NCBI GenBank assembly: GCA_965261455.1
Contig: OZ253453.1
Coordinates: forward strand, 2,480,001-2,544,000
Reading direction: 5' to 3'
Origin: DAOUKH01 sp965261455
GTDB taxonomy: Bacteria; Chloroflexota; Dehalococcoidia; SHYB01
Length of the DNA stretch: 64,000 nucleotides
The notes below the pieces were generated by a model. It worked only from the letters and a program-made list of their open reading frames with translations. It was not told the origin of the DNA and made no database searches. Positions 42,699-51,867 of this stretch are shown here, one piece after another. Numbering within the stretch: the first letter of the stretch is position 1; the number at the start of each line of letters is the position of its first letter. Position numbers and translations under genes: made by a program.

Positions 42699-44054
42699 AT
42701 GGACTACCGCCAAGCCCTCGACTACGTGCTCGGCTTCGCGAATTTCGAAGTCGAGAGCCCCGAAAAGCTGCGCTACCGCGACTTCAACCTCACGCGGGTG
42801 ACGGAGTTGTTGCGGCGCCTCGGTGACCCCCATCTGCGCTATCCGACGGCGCACGTGGCGGGAACCAAAGGGAAGGGCAGCGTCTGCGCCATGACGGCCT
42901 CCGCCGCCAAGGCCGCCGGCCTGAAGGCGGGGCTGTACACCTCCCCGCATCTGCACACCCTCCGCGAACGGATCCAAGTAGACGGCGAGCCGATCTCGGA
43001 GGCGGCGTTCGCTGAGGTGGCGGCGGCGCTCCGGCCGGCGGTGGCGGCGGTGAACGCGCGAGAAGTCTGGGGGCGGATCAGCACCTTCGAGGCGCTGACG
43101 GCACTGGCCTTCCATCATTTTGCGGCGGAGGGCGTCGACCTCGGCGTGATCGAGGTGGGACTCGGCGGGCGGCTCGATGCCACAAACGTCGTCGTGCCGT
43201 CGGCCTGCGCCGTCACGAGCCTGAGCCTCGACCACGTCGACGTGCTCGGCGCCAGCCTCCCCCAGATCGCGGCGGAGAAGGCCGCAATCATCAAGTCCGG
43301 CGCGCCGGTCGTGAGCGCGCAGCAGCCCCCGGAGGCGCTGGACGTCGTGGAGCGGGCGGCGGAGCGCGCCGGCGTCCCGCTGCTCCTGGTGGGGCGCGAC
43401 ATCACGTGGGAGCGGTGGCCCACCGGCGGCGGTGCGCAGCGCGTCGAAGTCGCCACGCCTTCCCGGTGCCACGCGCTGGACGTGCCGCTGGGAGGCCGAC
43501 ATCAGGCGGAGAACGCAGCGGTCGCCGTCGGCGTGTGTGAGGCGTTAGCCGAGGCCGGTCTCGGCCTCACGCCTGAAGCCATTCAGGAAGGCATCGCTAA
43601 GGTGCGGTGGCCGGCGCGGATGGAGATGTTGCCGGGGGAGCCCCCCACCGTGATCGACGGGGCGCACAACCCGTATTCAATGCGGTGCTTTCGTGAGGCA
43701 TTGCGGGAGCGCTTCCCCGAATCGGACGTCGTGCTGGTGTTCGGCGCGAATCGGTCGAAGGACCTCGATGGAATGGTCGCGGAGGTCGCGCCGTTGGCCT
43801 GGCGCGTCCTCGCGGCGCAGTCGCGGCATCCCAAATCGGCCCCGGCGCGTGCTATTCTGGCGGCGTTCTCCCGGTGCGGCGTGGAAGCCGAGGAGGCGGA
43901 TGGCGTCGCCGGCGCGATGGACGCCGCCCGCCGGCTCGCCCGCCCCGGAGACGTAATCGCGGTGACGGGCTCGCTGTTCGCTGCCGCGGAGGCCCGGGAG
44001 CGCGTGCTGGGGATCAGCCCCGAGGTCTATATGACGGGGAAGCCCTTACCCTAA
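42699..44054 (+). CDS. folC: Folylpolyglutamate synthase/dihydrofolate synthase
   Basis: 451 residues of the Mur-ligase fold. DYRQALDYVLGF start, VAGTKGKGSVCAM (P-loop), TSPHLHTLRERI, EVGLGGRLDATN, LDHVDVLG and DGAHNPYS are the FolC landmarks. It adds glutamate to folates with ATP. The start at 42699 is chosen because the promoter excludes the upstream TTG. fabF follows after 37 nt, so the pair may be cotranscribed. Confidence 0.93.
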   Translation: MDYRQALDYVLGFANFEVESPEKLRYRDFNLTRVTELLRRLGDPHLRYPTAHVAGTKGKGSVCAMTASAAKAAGLKAGLYTSPHLHTLRERIQVDGEPISEAAFAEVAAALRPAVAAVNAREVWGRISTFEALTALAFHHFAAEGVDLGVIEVGLGGRLDATNVVVPSACAVTSLSLDHVDVLGASLPQIAAEKAAIIKSGAPVVSAQQPPEALDVVERAAERAGVPLLLVGRDITWERWPTGGGAQRVEVATPSRCHALDVPLGGRHQAENAAVAVGVCEALAEAGLGLTPEAIQEGIAKVRWPARMEMLPGEPPTVIDGAHNPYSMRCFREALRERFPESDVVLVFGANRSKDLDGMVAEVAPLAWRVLAAQSRHPKSAPARAILAAFSRCGVEAEEADGVAGAMDAARRLARPGDVIAVTGSLFAAAEARERVLGISPEVYMTGKPLP

Positions 44055-44078
44055 CCCGCTCCCTGAGGGAGAGGGCCT
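44048..44078. repeat. Dispersed repeat copy between folC and fabF
   Basis: CCCTAACCCGCTCCCTGAGG followed by GAGAGGGCCTAAGAGGGG spans the folC stop codon and the 37-bp spacer. It matches the TCCCTGAGGGGGAGGG core found in dnaE and supplies the GGGGAG before the fabF start. Confidence 0.45.
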
Positions 44079-44091
44079 AAGAGGGGAGAAC

Positions 44092-45348
44092 GTGCGGGAA
44101 CGGGACGAAGAACGGCGGGTCGTGGTGACCGGGCTGGGCGCGTTGACGCCGGCCGGGCTCGGCGTGCCCGCGACGTGGGAGGCGCTGAAAGCGGGGCGCT
44201 CCGGCATCGCCCGCCTCACGCTGTGCGACCCCACGGGGTACTCCTGCACCGTCGGCGGTGAGGTGACGGGCTACAAGGCGTCGGACTACCTCGACTCGAA
44301 GACCGCCCGGCGCATGGCGCGGTTCGTGCAATTCGCTATCGTCGCGGCGCGCGAGGCGGTCGAGCACGCCGGCCTCGACCTCGGCGCCGAAGACCTCGAC
44401 CGCATCGGGGTCGTGCTCGGCAACGGCAACGGCGGCTATCCCGAGATCGAGGAGGGCGCGCGGACCCTTGTGGCGAAGGGCGGCATGCGGATGAGCCCGT
44501 TCTTCTTCCCGATGACACTGCCCAATATCGCCGCCGCCCAAGTCAGCCTTACGTATGGCCTGCGGGGCCCCAGTGCGACGATCGTGACCGCCTGCGCCGC
44601 GGGGACGCAGGCCATCGGCGAGGCCGCCGAGATGGTCCGGCGTGGCGCGGCGGATGTCGTCGTCACCGGTGGCGTCGAGGCGGGCATCAGCCAGCTCGGT
44701 CTTGGCGGCTTCGCCGTCATGCGGGCGCTCTCGACGACATTCAACGACGAACCGGCGCGGGCAAGCCGTCCCTTCGATGCGCGGAGAGACGGCTTCGTAC
44801 CGGCGGAAGGCGCAGGGGTCCTCGTGCTCGAAAGCCTGGCTCACGCCCGCGAGCGCGGCGCGGAACCCCTCGTCGAGGTCGCTGGCTACGGCGCTACGTC
44901 GGACGCCTATCACGTCGTCCATCCTGACGAAGACGGCTCGGGCGCGATGCGCGCCATGCGGATCGCGATCGCCGACGCCGGCCTCGCGCCCCACGAGATC
45001 GACTACATCAACGCGCACGGCACCTCGACGCCGCTAAACGACCGCATCGAAACACTGGCGATCAAGCGGCTCTTCGGCGAGGCGGCCCACGGCGTCGCGG
45101 TGAGCTCGACGAAGTCCATGCTGGGACACGCCCTCGGCGGCGCGGGCGGTATGGAGGCGGTCGCGACGGTGATGACCATCGTCGACGGGGTCATGCATCC
45201 GACGATCAATCAGGAAGAGTCGGACCCTGACTGCGACCTAGACTACGTGCCGAACCAGGCGCGCCCGCGGGACGTGCGGGCCGCGATGACGAACAGCTTC
45301 GGATTCGGCGGGCAGAACGCCTGCGTCGTGATGACCCGGCCGGACTAG
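44092..45348 (+). CDS. fabF: Beta-ketoacyl-ACP synthase II
   Basis: 418 residues. The thiolase-fold active site is complete: Cys in TACAAGTQ, His in NAHGTSTPLND and His in KSMLGHALGGAG, with the C-terminal NSFGFGGQNA. It condenses malonyl-ACP with acyl-ACP in fatty acid elongation. GTG 44092 has GGGGAG upstream. No other fab gene is adjacent, so it stands alone, as dispersed fatty-acid genes often do in this phylum. Confidence 0.93.
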   Translation: MRERDEERRVVVTGLGALTPAGLGVPATWEALKAGRSGIARLTLCDPTGYSCTVGGEVTGYKASDYLDSKTARRMARFVQFAIVAAREAVEHAGLDLGAEDLDRIGVVLGNGNGGYPEIEEGARTLVAKGGMRMSPFFFPMTLPNIAAAQVSLTYGLRGPSATIVTACAAGTQAIGEAAEMVRRGAADVVVTGGVEAGISQLGLGGFAVMRALSTTFNDEPARASRPFDARRDGFVPAEGAGVLVLESLAHARERGAEPLVEVAGYGATSDAYHVVHPDEDGSGAMRAMRIAIADAGLAPHEIDYINAHGTSTPLNDRIETLAIKRLFGEAAHGVAVSSTKSMLGHALGGAGGMEAVATVMTIVDGVMHPTINQEESDPDCDLDYVPNQARPRDVRAAMTNSFGFGGQNACVVMTRPD

Positions 45349-45353
45349 GGCGG

Positions 45354-45614
45354 CTAGCTTGTGGCCGCTTCGAGCGGCTCGATCTTGCCGGGGAGCATGC
45401 CTTCCAGGATGCGTTCCATGGCCATGCTGTGGCTGCACGCGTCGTGGGTCGAGAAGTAGTCGCAGGTACAGCGGAAAACGCCTTCACGGAAACCGATCTC
45501 GTGGGTGCGATGTTCGCCGGCAAACCGGAGGGTGAATCGGCTGAAGCTTATCCTCTCCCGCTCGCGCGCGTAACGCTTCGCCTTTTCGACCTTTCCGATC
45601 AGGCTGGAATCCAT
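45354..45614 (-). CDS. Small SWIM zinc-finger protein
   Basis: 86 residues. CTCDYFSTHDACSHSMAME fits the SWIM motif CxCx(n)CxH, with the Cys/Cys/Cys/His set intact. Upstream is a basic segment (KAKRYARERERISFSRFTLRF). SWIM domains bind DNA or protein; here there is no fused helicase. GGAGG precedes the ATG by ten bases. Its stop is five nt from the convergent fabF stop. A palindrome over its -10 box suggests regulation. Confidence 0.82.
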   Translation of the reverse strand: MDSSLIGKVEKAKRYARERERISFSRFTLRFAGEHRTHEIGFREGVFRCTCDYFSTHDACSHSMAMERILEGMLPGKIEPLEAATS

Positions 45615-45645
45615 CGTCGTTGCACCTCCGTGCGGCCCGCCGCGC

Positions 45646-45664
45646 CCACGATTCTATATCGTGG
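45646..45664. promoter_or_regulatory. Palindrome over the SWIM gene -10 box
   Basis: CCACGAT-TCTAT-ATCGTGG is a perfect seven-base inverted repeat. On the minus strand its centre contains TAGAAT (45651-45656), 37 bases before the SWIM start codon, so a bound repressor would block transcription. Confidence 0.45.
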
Positions 45665-45738
45665 CGGTGCGGGGGTCAACGAGCGGCGCGTGGGCTTCCG
45701 GCGGCGGCCCAACAGAAGTAAATGGGGCGCAAACCGCT

Positions 45739-45767
45739 TTGACATTTTCTTCACAATCTCATATAGT
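45739..45767 (+). promoter_or_regulatory. glnA promoter, near-consensus sigma70
   Basis: TTGACA (45739-45744), 17-bp spacer, TATAGT (45762-45767): the most complete promoter in the window. Transcription from about 45774 would give a leader of roughly 145 nt before glnA. The leader is GC-rich and could fold, but I recognise no glutamine or other riboswitch in it. Confidence 0.75.
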
Positions 45768-45917
45768 CGCATTTCAACCTCCGGCCCCACTTCCGGCGGT
45801 TCCTTGAGAACGTGCGGGGCGGCTGGGGGTCGGGCGGCGGGTGTCCATAGGCCGCGGTGAGGCGGCGAGTGGACAGGCGGCCCGCGCCGGAGATCCTGGG
45901 TCTTAAGAGGATGGGAA

Positions 45918-47270
45918 GTGGTGCAGTCTAGGGAGCGTAAAGAGGCGATCGAGTTCGTTCTCCACTCGACGAAGGAGCACGACGTCAAGTTCATTCGCCT
46001 CTGGTTCACCGACATCCTGGGCGGCCTCAAGGGCTTCGCCATCACCGCCGAGGAGCTGCGCGAGGCGTTGGAGCGCGGCAAGCCGTTCGACGGCTCGTCG
46101 ATCGAAGGCTACGCCCGTTCCGACCCGGACGGCGGCGACCGGTGGGACCCCGCCGAGAGCGACCTGATCGCCCTTCCCGACCCGACGACGTTCACCCTGC
46201 TCCCGTGGCGGCCTCGCCAGAACGCGGTCGCGAAGATGTTCTGCGACGTGCTTATGCCGGACGGCGAACCATTCGGGGGGGACCCCCGGCAGGTGCTCCA
46301 GCGCAACCTGCGCCGGGCGTCGGACTTGGGCTATACCTACTACATCGGACTGGAGATCGAGTACTTCTACTTCAAGGACAACGAATCGACGCAGGTACTC
46401 GACCATAGCGGCTACTTCGATCAAACGTCGCTGGACGTGGGGTCGGAGTTGCGCCGCGAGACCGTGCTCACGTTGGAGCAGATGGGCCTGCCGGTGGAGT
46501 ACAGCCACCACGAAGTGGCGCCCAGCCAACACGAGATTGACCTGCGCTACGGCGACGCGCTCACGATGGCCGACGCGGTGATGACCTACCGGCTGGCGGT
46601 GAAGGAAGTCGCCACCAGCCGTGGGGTTTATGCCACGTTCATGCCGAAGCCCATCAACGGGGTGAACGGCAGCGGGATGCATGTCTCGCAATCGCTGTTC
46701 CGCGGCGAGGCGAACGCCTTCTTTGGAAAGGACGACGACTACCACCTGTCGGACTTGGCCAGGCACTTCGTTGCGGGTCAGCTAGCCCACGCCCGCGAGA
46801 TATCCGTGGTGACGAACCAGTGGGTGAACTCGTACAAGCGCCTCGTGCCCGGGTTCGAGGCCCCGGTCAATCTGACCTGGGCGCAGCGCAGCCGCTCCGA
46901 TCTGGTGCGGATCCCCGACTACCGCCCGGGCCGTGGGGAGAGTACGCGCGTCGAGTACCGCGCGCCGGACTCGGCGGCCAATCCCTACCTTACCTTCAGC
47001 TTGCTGCTCGCCGCTGGGCTCGATGGGGTGGAGCGCGAGTTGGAGTTACCCCCGCCTTCCGACCACGCCGCCGGCCAAGGCGGCCCCGTGGAGTCGCTCC
47101 CCAGCAACCTCATGGATGCCGTCGACGCCGCCTCGGATAGCGCCCTCGTGCGCCAGGCATTGGGCGATCACGTGTTCGAAAGTTTTCTCCGCAACAAGCA
47201 AACCGAATGGGAGGAGTACCGCGGCCGCGTCCACGAGTATGAGCGCCGCAGGTACTTGCCCGTTCTTTAG
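45918..47270 (+). CDS. glnA: Glutamine synthetase, type I
   Basis: 450 residues. FTDILGGLKGFAI and FDGSSIEGYARS near the start, EIEYFYFKDN (metal-binding Glu), HHEVAPSQHEIDLRYGDAL, and NGSGMHVSQSLF are the type I motifs. The adenylylation-site Tyr region of GSI-beta is not evident, so feedback control (GSI-alpha style) is more likely. It makes glutamine from glutamate and ammonia. GTG 45918 (or the next GTG) has AAGAGG upstream. gltB follows after 21 nt, so the GS-GOGAT cycle is encoded together. Confidence 0.95.
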   Translation: MVQSRERKEAIEFVLHSTKEHDVKFIRLWFTDILGGLKGFAITAEELREALERGKPFDGSSIEGYARSDPDGGDRWDPAESDLIALPDPTTFTLLPWRPRQNAVAKMFCDVLMPDGEPFGGDPRQVLQRNLRRASDLGYTYYIGLEIEYFYFKDNESTQVLDHSGYFDQTSLDVGSELRRETVLTLEQMGLPVEYSHHEVAPSQHEIDLRYGDALTMADAVMTYRLAVKEVATSRGVYATFMPKPINGVNGSGMHVSQSLFRGEANAFFGKDDDYHLSDLARHFVAGQLAHAREISVVTNQWVNSYKRLVPGFEAPVNLTWAQRSRSDLVRIPDYRPGRGESTRVEYRAPDSAANPYLTFSLLLAAGLDGVERELELPPPSDHAAGQGGPVESLPSNLMDAVDAASDSALVRQALGDHVFESFLRNKQTEWEEYRGRVHEYERRRYLPVL

Positions 47271-47291
47271 ATGGGACGATAGGGGCCGGCC

Positions 47292-50200
47292 ATGGGAAAG
47301 TTGACCAACGAGCAAAAGGACGCGCGCGACCGCGGTCTGCTCTACGATCCCCGTTTCGAGCATGACGCCTGTGGCGTCGGTTTCGTGGCCGACGTAAGCG
47401 GACGCCAGAGCCACGCCACGCTCCGCAAGGGCATCGAGTCGGTGTGCAACGTCACCCACCGTGGCGCGGTGTCCGCCGACGCCAAGACCGGCGACGGCGC
47501 GGGCGTGATGACGCAAATCCCGCGCGCCTTCTTCCGCCGCGAGATCGCCAGACTGGGGCGGAGCCTCGACGTCGAGGACCTTGCGGTCGGCATGATCTTC
47601 CTTCCCGGGGGGAACGACGCGGCGCGGGACAAGTCCATCGCGCTCATCGACGAGGTAGCCCAAACACACGGCTTCGAACACCTGGGCTGGCGGCGCGTTC
47701 CCGTCGATCGTTCTGCCTTGGGCGAAACGGCTGCCGAGACCGAGCCCGACATCCGGCAGGTCATGCTCGGCAGGGCCGACGCCGGCGACGATGCCGACTT
47801 CGGCCGGCGGCTCTACCTGGCGCGCAAAGAGATAGAGACGCGCGCCGCCGAGGCCGGTCTGGAGGACCTGTACATCGTCTCGTTCTCCCACAAGACACTC
47901 ATCTACAAAGGGCTGCTCGTCGCGCCGCAGCTGAGCCACTACTACCAGGACCTGGAAGACCCCGACTTCGAGACGGCCATCGCGCTCTTCCACCAACGCT
48001 ATAGCACCAACACGTTCCCCAACTGGTTCCTGGCGCAGCCGTTCCGCTATCTGGCGCACAACGGCGAGATCAACACGCTGTGGGGGAACTACAACTGGAT
48101 GCGCGCCCGCGAGCCCGAGCTCGAAAGCAGCGTTTGGGGCGACAAGATCGGGAAGCTCGTCCCCGTCATCGATGCCACGGGCAGCGACTCCGCGCAGTTG
48201 GACAACGTCGCCGAGCTCTACGCCCAGTCGGGGCGCGACATCCTGCACACCATGATGATGCTCATGCCCGAGGCGTGGGAGAACATGCCCCACATGAAGC
48301 AGAGGTGGCGCGATTTCTATCAGTATCACGCCTGCCTGCAGGAGCCGTGGGACGGCCCGGCCGCAATCGCCTTCACCGACGGCGACATCGCCGGCGCGAC
48401 GCTCGACCGGAACGGCCTGCGCCCCGCCCGCTACAAGTACACCGACGATGGCATCGTGGTGATGGGGTCGGAAGTCGGCGTGCTCGAGTTGAATGATGCA
48501 CGAGTCATCGAGAAGGGTCGGCTCGGTCCGGGGCAGATGATCGCCGTCGACACCAAGAACCGGCGCTTCCTTTCCAACGAGCAGATCAAGGACGAGGTCA
48601 CCTCGCGCCAGTCCTACGGCAAACTCGCGCGCCGCATGGTGAGCCTGGGCGCGGTTCCGGAGGTGAGCCAGAACGGTGGTCGGCCCGGCGACCTCGACCT
48701 GTTCCAGAAGCAGCGGGCGTTCGGTTATACGCTGGAAGACCTGTCGTTTGTCATCAAGGCGATGGTTCTCGAATCGAAAGACCCCATCTTCTCGATGGGC
48801 GACGACACGGCGCTGAGCGTGCTCGCGACGATGCCGCGCTTGCTCTACAGCTTCTTCAAACAGCGGTTCGCGCAGGTGACCAACCCGCCGATCGACTCGC
48901 TCCGCGAGGAGCTGGTGATGGCGCTCGACACCTATCTGGGCGCGCGGCACAGCGTTCTTGAGCCCGGTATCGGCAAGCACGGCAATCTGATCCATCAAAG
49001 CTCCCCCATCCTCTTCAACGAAGAGCTCGCCGCCGTCCGCGACCGGACGGAGACGGCGTTCAAGTCGGTCACGCTCGACGCGGTGTTCGAAGCGTCGCGC
49101 GGCGGCGCGGGGCTGGAGCAGGCCATCGACGCCCTGTGCGAAGACGCCTCGGCCGCCATCGACGACGGCGCGGCTATCCTCGTCGTCAGCGACCGCAAGT
49201 GCGACGCCGCACACGCCCCGATTCCGATGCTGCTGGCCGTGGGCTCACTTCACCAGCATCTGATACGCCAGGGGAAGCGGATGCGCGCCAGCCTCATCGC
49301 CGAGTCCGCCGAACCCCGCGAAGTGCATCACTTCGCGTGCCTGTTGGGCTACGGCGCCAGCGCGATCAACCCCTACCTTGGGCTCGAGACCCTCGCCGAG
49401 CTTATCGAGGAGGGCGACATCAACGACATGAGCCTGGACGAGGCCAAGGCGAGCTACCGCAAGGCGCTCAACGGCGGCATCCTCAAGATCATGTCCAAGA
49501 TGGGTATCAGCACCGTCACCGGCTACCACGGCGCGCAGATATTCGAGGCCATCGGCCTCTCGGAGGCGCTTATCGAGAAGTGCTTCACCGGCACCACGTC
49601 GTGGATCGGCGGGCTCACGCTGGAGGACTTGGGCGAGGACGTGATCGCCAAACACGAGCGAGGCTTCGCCCCCACCAAATTCCACAAGCTCGACGACGTG
49701 GGGTACTACCGGTTCCGCCACGACGGTGAGCGCCATACCAACAGCCCGCAGATGGTCCGCGCGCTCCACGCCGCGGTCAAGTCGAACAGCTACGAAGACT
49801 ACAAGGTCTTCTCTGACCTCGTGCAAGACCACGCGCCCATGGATATCCGGGACCTGCTCAAGTTCAAGCCGCGCGGCCCCGCCGTTCCCTTGGAAGAGGT
49901 CGAGCCGGCCGAAGCCATCATGAAGCGCTTCAACGGCGCGGCGATGTCGCTCGGCGCGCTGAGCCCGGAGGCCCACGTCACCCTTGCGACGGCGCTCAAT
50001 ATGATCGGCGGCAAGAGCGACACGGGGGAAGGCGGCGACGAACCGGCGCGCTATTGGCCCGCCGAGAGCGGCCCCTCGCCCCACAGCCGCATCAAGCAGA
50101 TAGCCTCGGGCCGCTTCGGCGTGACCGCGGAGTATCTGGCTTCCGGCGACGAGATCGAGATCAAGATGGCGCAGGGGTCGAAGCCCGGCGAAGGCGGCCA

Positions 50201-51833
50201 GCTTCCCGGCCACAAGGTCATGGAGCACATCGCACGGCTGCGGCATTCGAAGCCGGGTACGCCGCTGATCTCGCCGCCCCCGCATCACGACATCTATAGC
50301 ATCGAAGACCTCGCGCAGCTTATCTACGACCTCAAGATGGTGAATCCGCGCGCCAGGGTCACGGTGAAGCTTGTCTCCGAGGCCGGCGTGGGCACCATCG
50401 CCGCTGGCGTCGCCAAGGGCTATGCCGACAACATCTTGATCAGCGGCGACTCCGGCGGCACCGGCGCCTCGCCGCTCAGCTCGATCAAGAACGCCGGGAG
50501 CTCCTGGGAGCTCGGCCTTGCCGAGACCCAACAGGTTCTCGTCCTCAACGACCTGCGGGGCCGCGTGCTGCTCCGGACGGACGGCGGCCTCAAGACGGCC
50601 CGCGACTTGGTCGTCGCCGCGATCCTGGGCGCGGAGGAGTACAACTTCGGCACGGCGGCGCTTATCGCCATCGGCTGCAAGATGGCGCGCCAGTGCCACC
50701 TCAACACCTGCCCCGTCGGCGTCGCCACCCAGAAAGAGGAACTCCGGCAAAAGTTCTTCGGTACCCCCGAGATGGCGGTGATCTACTTCACCCACGTCGC
50801 CATGGAGACGCGTGAGGTCTTGGCCAGCATAGGAGTCCGCTCCATCGATGAGATCATCGGGCGCACCGAGCTCCTCGAACCGATCGAGTCGGACAATCCG
50901 CGCATCCAGCAGCTCAACCTATCGCGCGTGCTCGCCGACCCCGACCCCTCCGGCGTGAAGCCGCGCAAGCGGGTACAGCCGCGGAACGACCGCCCCAACA
51001 ACGTGCCGCTCGACGACGAGATCCTCGTAGCGCTCGCCGATGCGATCAATGGCGGGGAGCCTATCACTCTCGACTACCCAGTGTGCAACGCGGACCGCAC
51101 CGTAGGCGCGCGCGTCGCGGGCGCCATCGCGACGAAGTACCGGACCTCGACCCTGGACCGGCACATCGGCGAGCTAAGGTTCAAGGGCAGCGCCGGCCAG
51201 AGTTTCGGGGCGTTCTGCTCCGGCGGCCTCCGGCTGGTGCTCGAAGGCGAAGCGAACGACTACGTTGGCAAGGGTATGGCCGGTGGCGAGATCATCATCA
51301 AGCCGCCGGAGAACGCCCGCTTCACGCCGCACAAGAACATCATCATCGGCAACACCGTCCTCTACGGCGCGACGGGCGGACGCCTGTTCGCGGCAGGCCG
51401 CGCCGGCGAGCGCTTCGCGGTGCGAAACAGCGGCGCGACGGCGGTGATCGAAGGCGCCGGCGATCATTGCTGCGAGTACATGACGGCCGGGCTCGTCGTC
51501 GTGCTCGGAGAAACGGGCCGCAACTTCGGCGCCGGCATGTCGGAAGGCGTGGCCTACGTCCTCGACGAGGACGAGCAGTTCCCCACGCGATACAACACGG
51601 AAATGATCACCCTCGAACGCGTGCGCCGCGTCGAGGACGCCGAGCTCCTGCGGTCGCTGATCGAGGAGCACCAGAAAGAGACCGGCAGCCAGAGGGCCGG
51701 CGAGATACTCGGCGAGTGGGAGCAGTACCGGCGTTCGTTCTGGAAGGTCGTGCCGAAGACGGCCCACGACAACAACCATGCCGCCGCGGCGCCGGGCAGC
51801 GACGTGCGCAAGATGCCTGTCGGGGCCCGCTAG
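47292..51833 (+). CDS. gltB: Glutamate synthase large subunit
   Basis: 1513 residues. HDACGVGFVAD places the N-terminal nucleophile Cys27 behind a short propeptide, followed by the amidotransferase domain (HRGAVSADAKTGDGAG, HNGEINTLWGN), the FMN synthase domain (AQGSKPGEGGQLPGHKV, SPPPHHDIYSIEDL) and the [3Fe-4S] motif with C1129, C1135 and C1140 (CKMARQCHLNTCPVG). The C-terminal GXGXG beta-helix domain is complete. It makes two glutamates from glutamine and 2-oxoglutarate. The small subunit gltD is not in the window; a ferredoxin-dependent form or an unlinked gltD is possible. Confidence 0.95.
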   Translation: MGKLTNEQKDARDRGLLYDPRFEHDACGVGFVADVSGRQSHATLRKGIESVCNVTHRGAVSADAKTGDGAGVMTQIPRAFFRREIARLGRSLDVEDLAVGMIFLPGGNDAARDKSIALIDEVAQTHGFEHLGWRRVPVDRSALGETAAETEPDIRQVMLGRADAGDDADFGRRLYLARKEIETRAAEAGLEDLYIVSFSHKTLIYKGLLVAPQLSHYYQDLEDPDFETAIALFHQRYSTNTFPNWFLAQPFRYLAHNGEINTLWGNYNWMRAREPELESSVWGDKIGKLVPVIDATGSDSAQLDNVAELYAQSGRDILHTMMMLMPEAWENMPHMKQRWRDFYQYHACLQEPWDGPAAIAFTDGDIAGATLDRNGLRPARYKYTDDGIVVMGSEVGVLELNDARVIEKGRLGPGQMIAVDTKNRRFLSNEQIKDEVTSRQSYGKLARRMVSLGAVPEVSQNGGRPGDLDLFQKQRAFGYTLEDLSFVIKAMVLESKDPIFSMGDDTALSVLATMPRLLYSFFKQRFAQVTNPPIDSLREELVMALDTYLGARHSVLEPGIGKHGNLIHQSSPILFNEELAAVRDRTETAFKSVTLDAVFEASRGGAGLEQAIDALCEDASAAIDDGAAILVVSDRKCDAAHAPIPMLLAVGSLHQHLIRQGKRMRASLIAESAEPREVHHFACLLGYGASAINPYLGLETLAELIEEGDINDMSLDEAKASYRKALNGGILKIMSKMGISTVTGYHGAQIFEAIGLSEALIEKCFTGTTSWIGGLTLEDLGEDVIAKHERGFAPTKFHKLDDVGYYRFRHDGERHTNSPQMVRALHAAVKSNSYEDYKVFSDLVQDHAPMDIRDLLKFKPRGPAVPLEEVEPAEAIMKRFNGAAMSLGALSPEAHVTLATALNMIGGKSDTGEGGDEPARYWPAESGPSPHSRIKQIASGRFGVTAEYLASGDEIEIKMAQGSKPGEGGQLPGHKVMEHIARLRHSKPGTPLISPPPHHDIYSIEDLAQLIYDLKMVNPRARVTVKLVSEAGVGTIAAGVAKGYADNILISGDSGGTGASPLSSIKNAGSSWELGLAETQQVLVLNDLRGRVLLRTDGGLKTARDLVVAAILGAEEYNFGTAALIAIGCKMARQCHLNTCPVGVATQKEELRQKFFGTPEMAVIYFTHVAMETREVLASIGVRSIDEIIGRTELLEPIESDNPRIQQLNLSRVLADPDPSGVKPRKRVQPRNDRPNNVPLDDEILVALADAINGGEPITLDYPVCNADRTVGARVAGAIATKYRTSTLDRHIGELRFKGSAGQSFGAFCSGGLRLVLEGEANDYVGKGMAGGEIIIKPPENARFTPHKNIIIGNTVLYGATGGRLFAAGRAGERFAVRNSGATAVIEGAGDHCCEYMTAGLVVVLGETGRNFGAGMSEGVAYVLDEDEQFPTRYNTEMITLERVRRVEDAELLRSLIEEHQKETGSQRAGEILGEWEQYRRSFWKVVPKTAHDNNHAAAAPGSDVRKMPVGAR

Positions 51834-51867
51834 GCGTCCCCGCGCCCGCCGACCGAAGAGAGGAAAT

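Noticed and set aside
45774..45917. Known glnA RNA motif (glutamine riboswitch) in the glnA leader
   Set aside because: I could not match its conserved core by eye; without a covariance search the leader is only noted as long and GC-rich.
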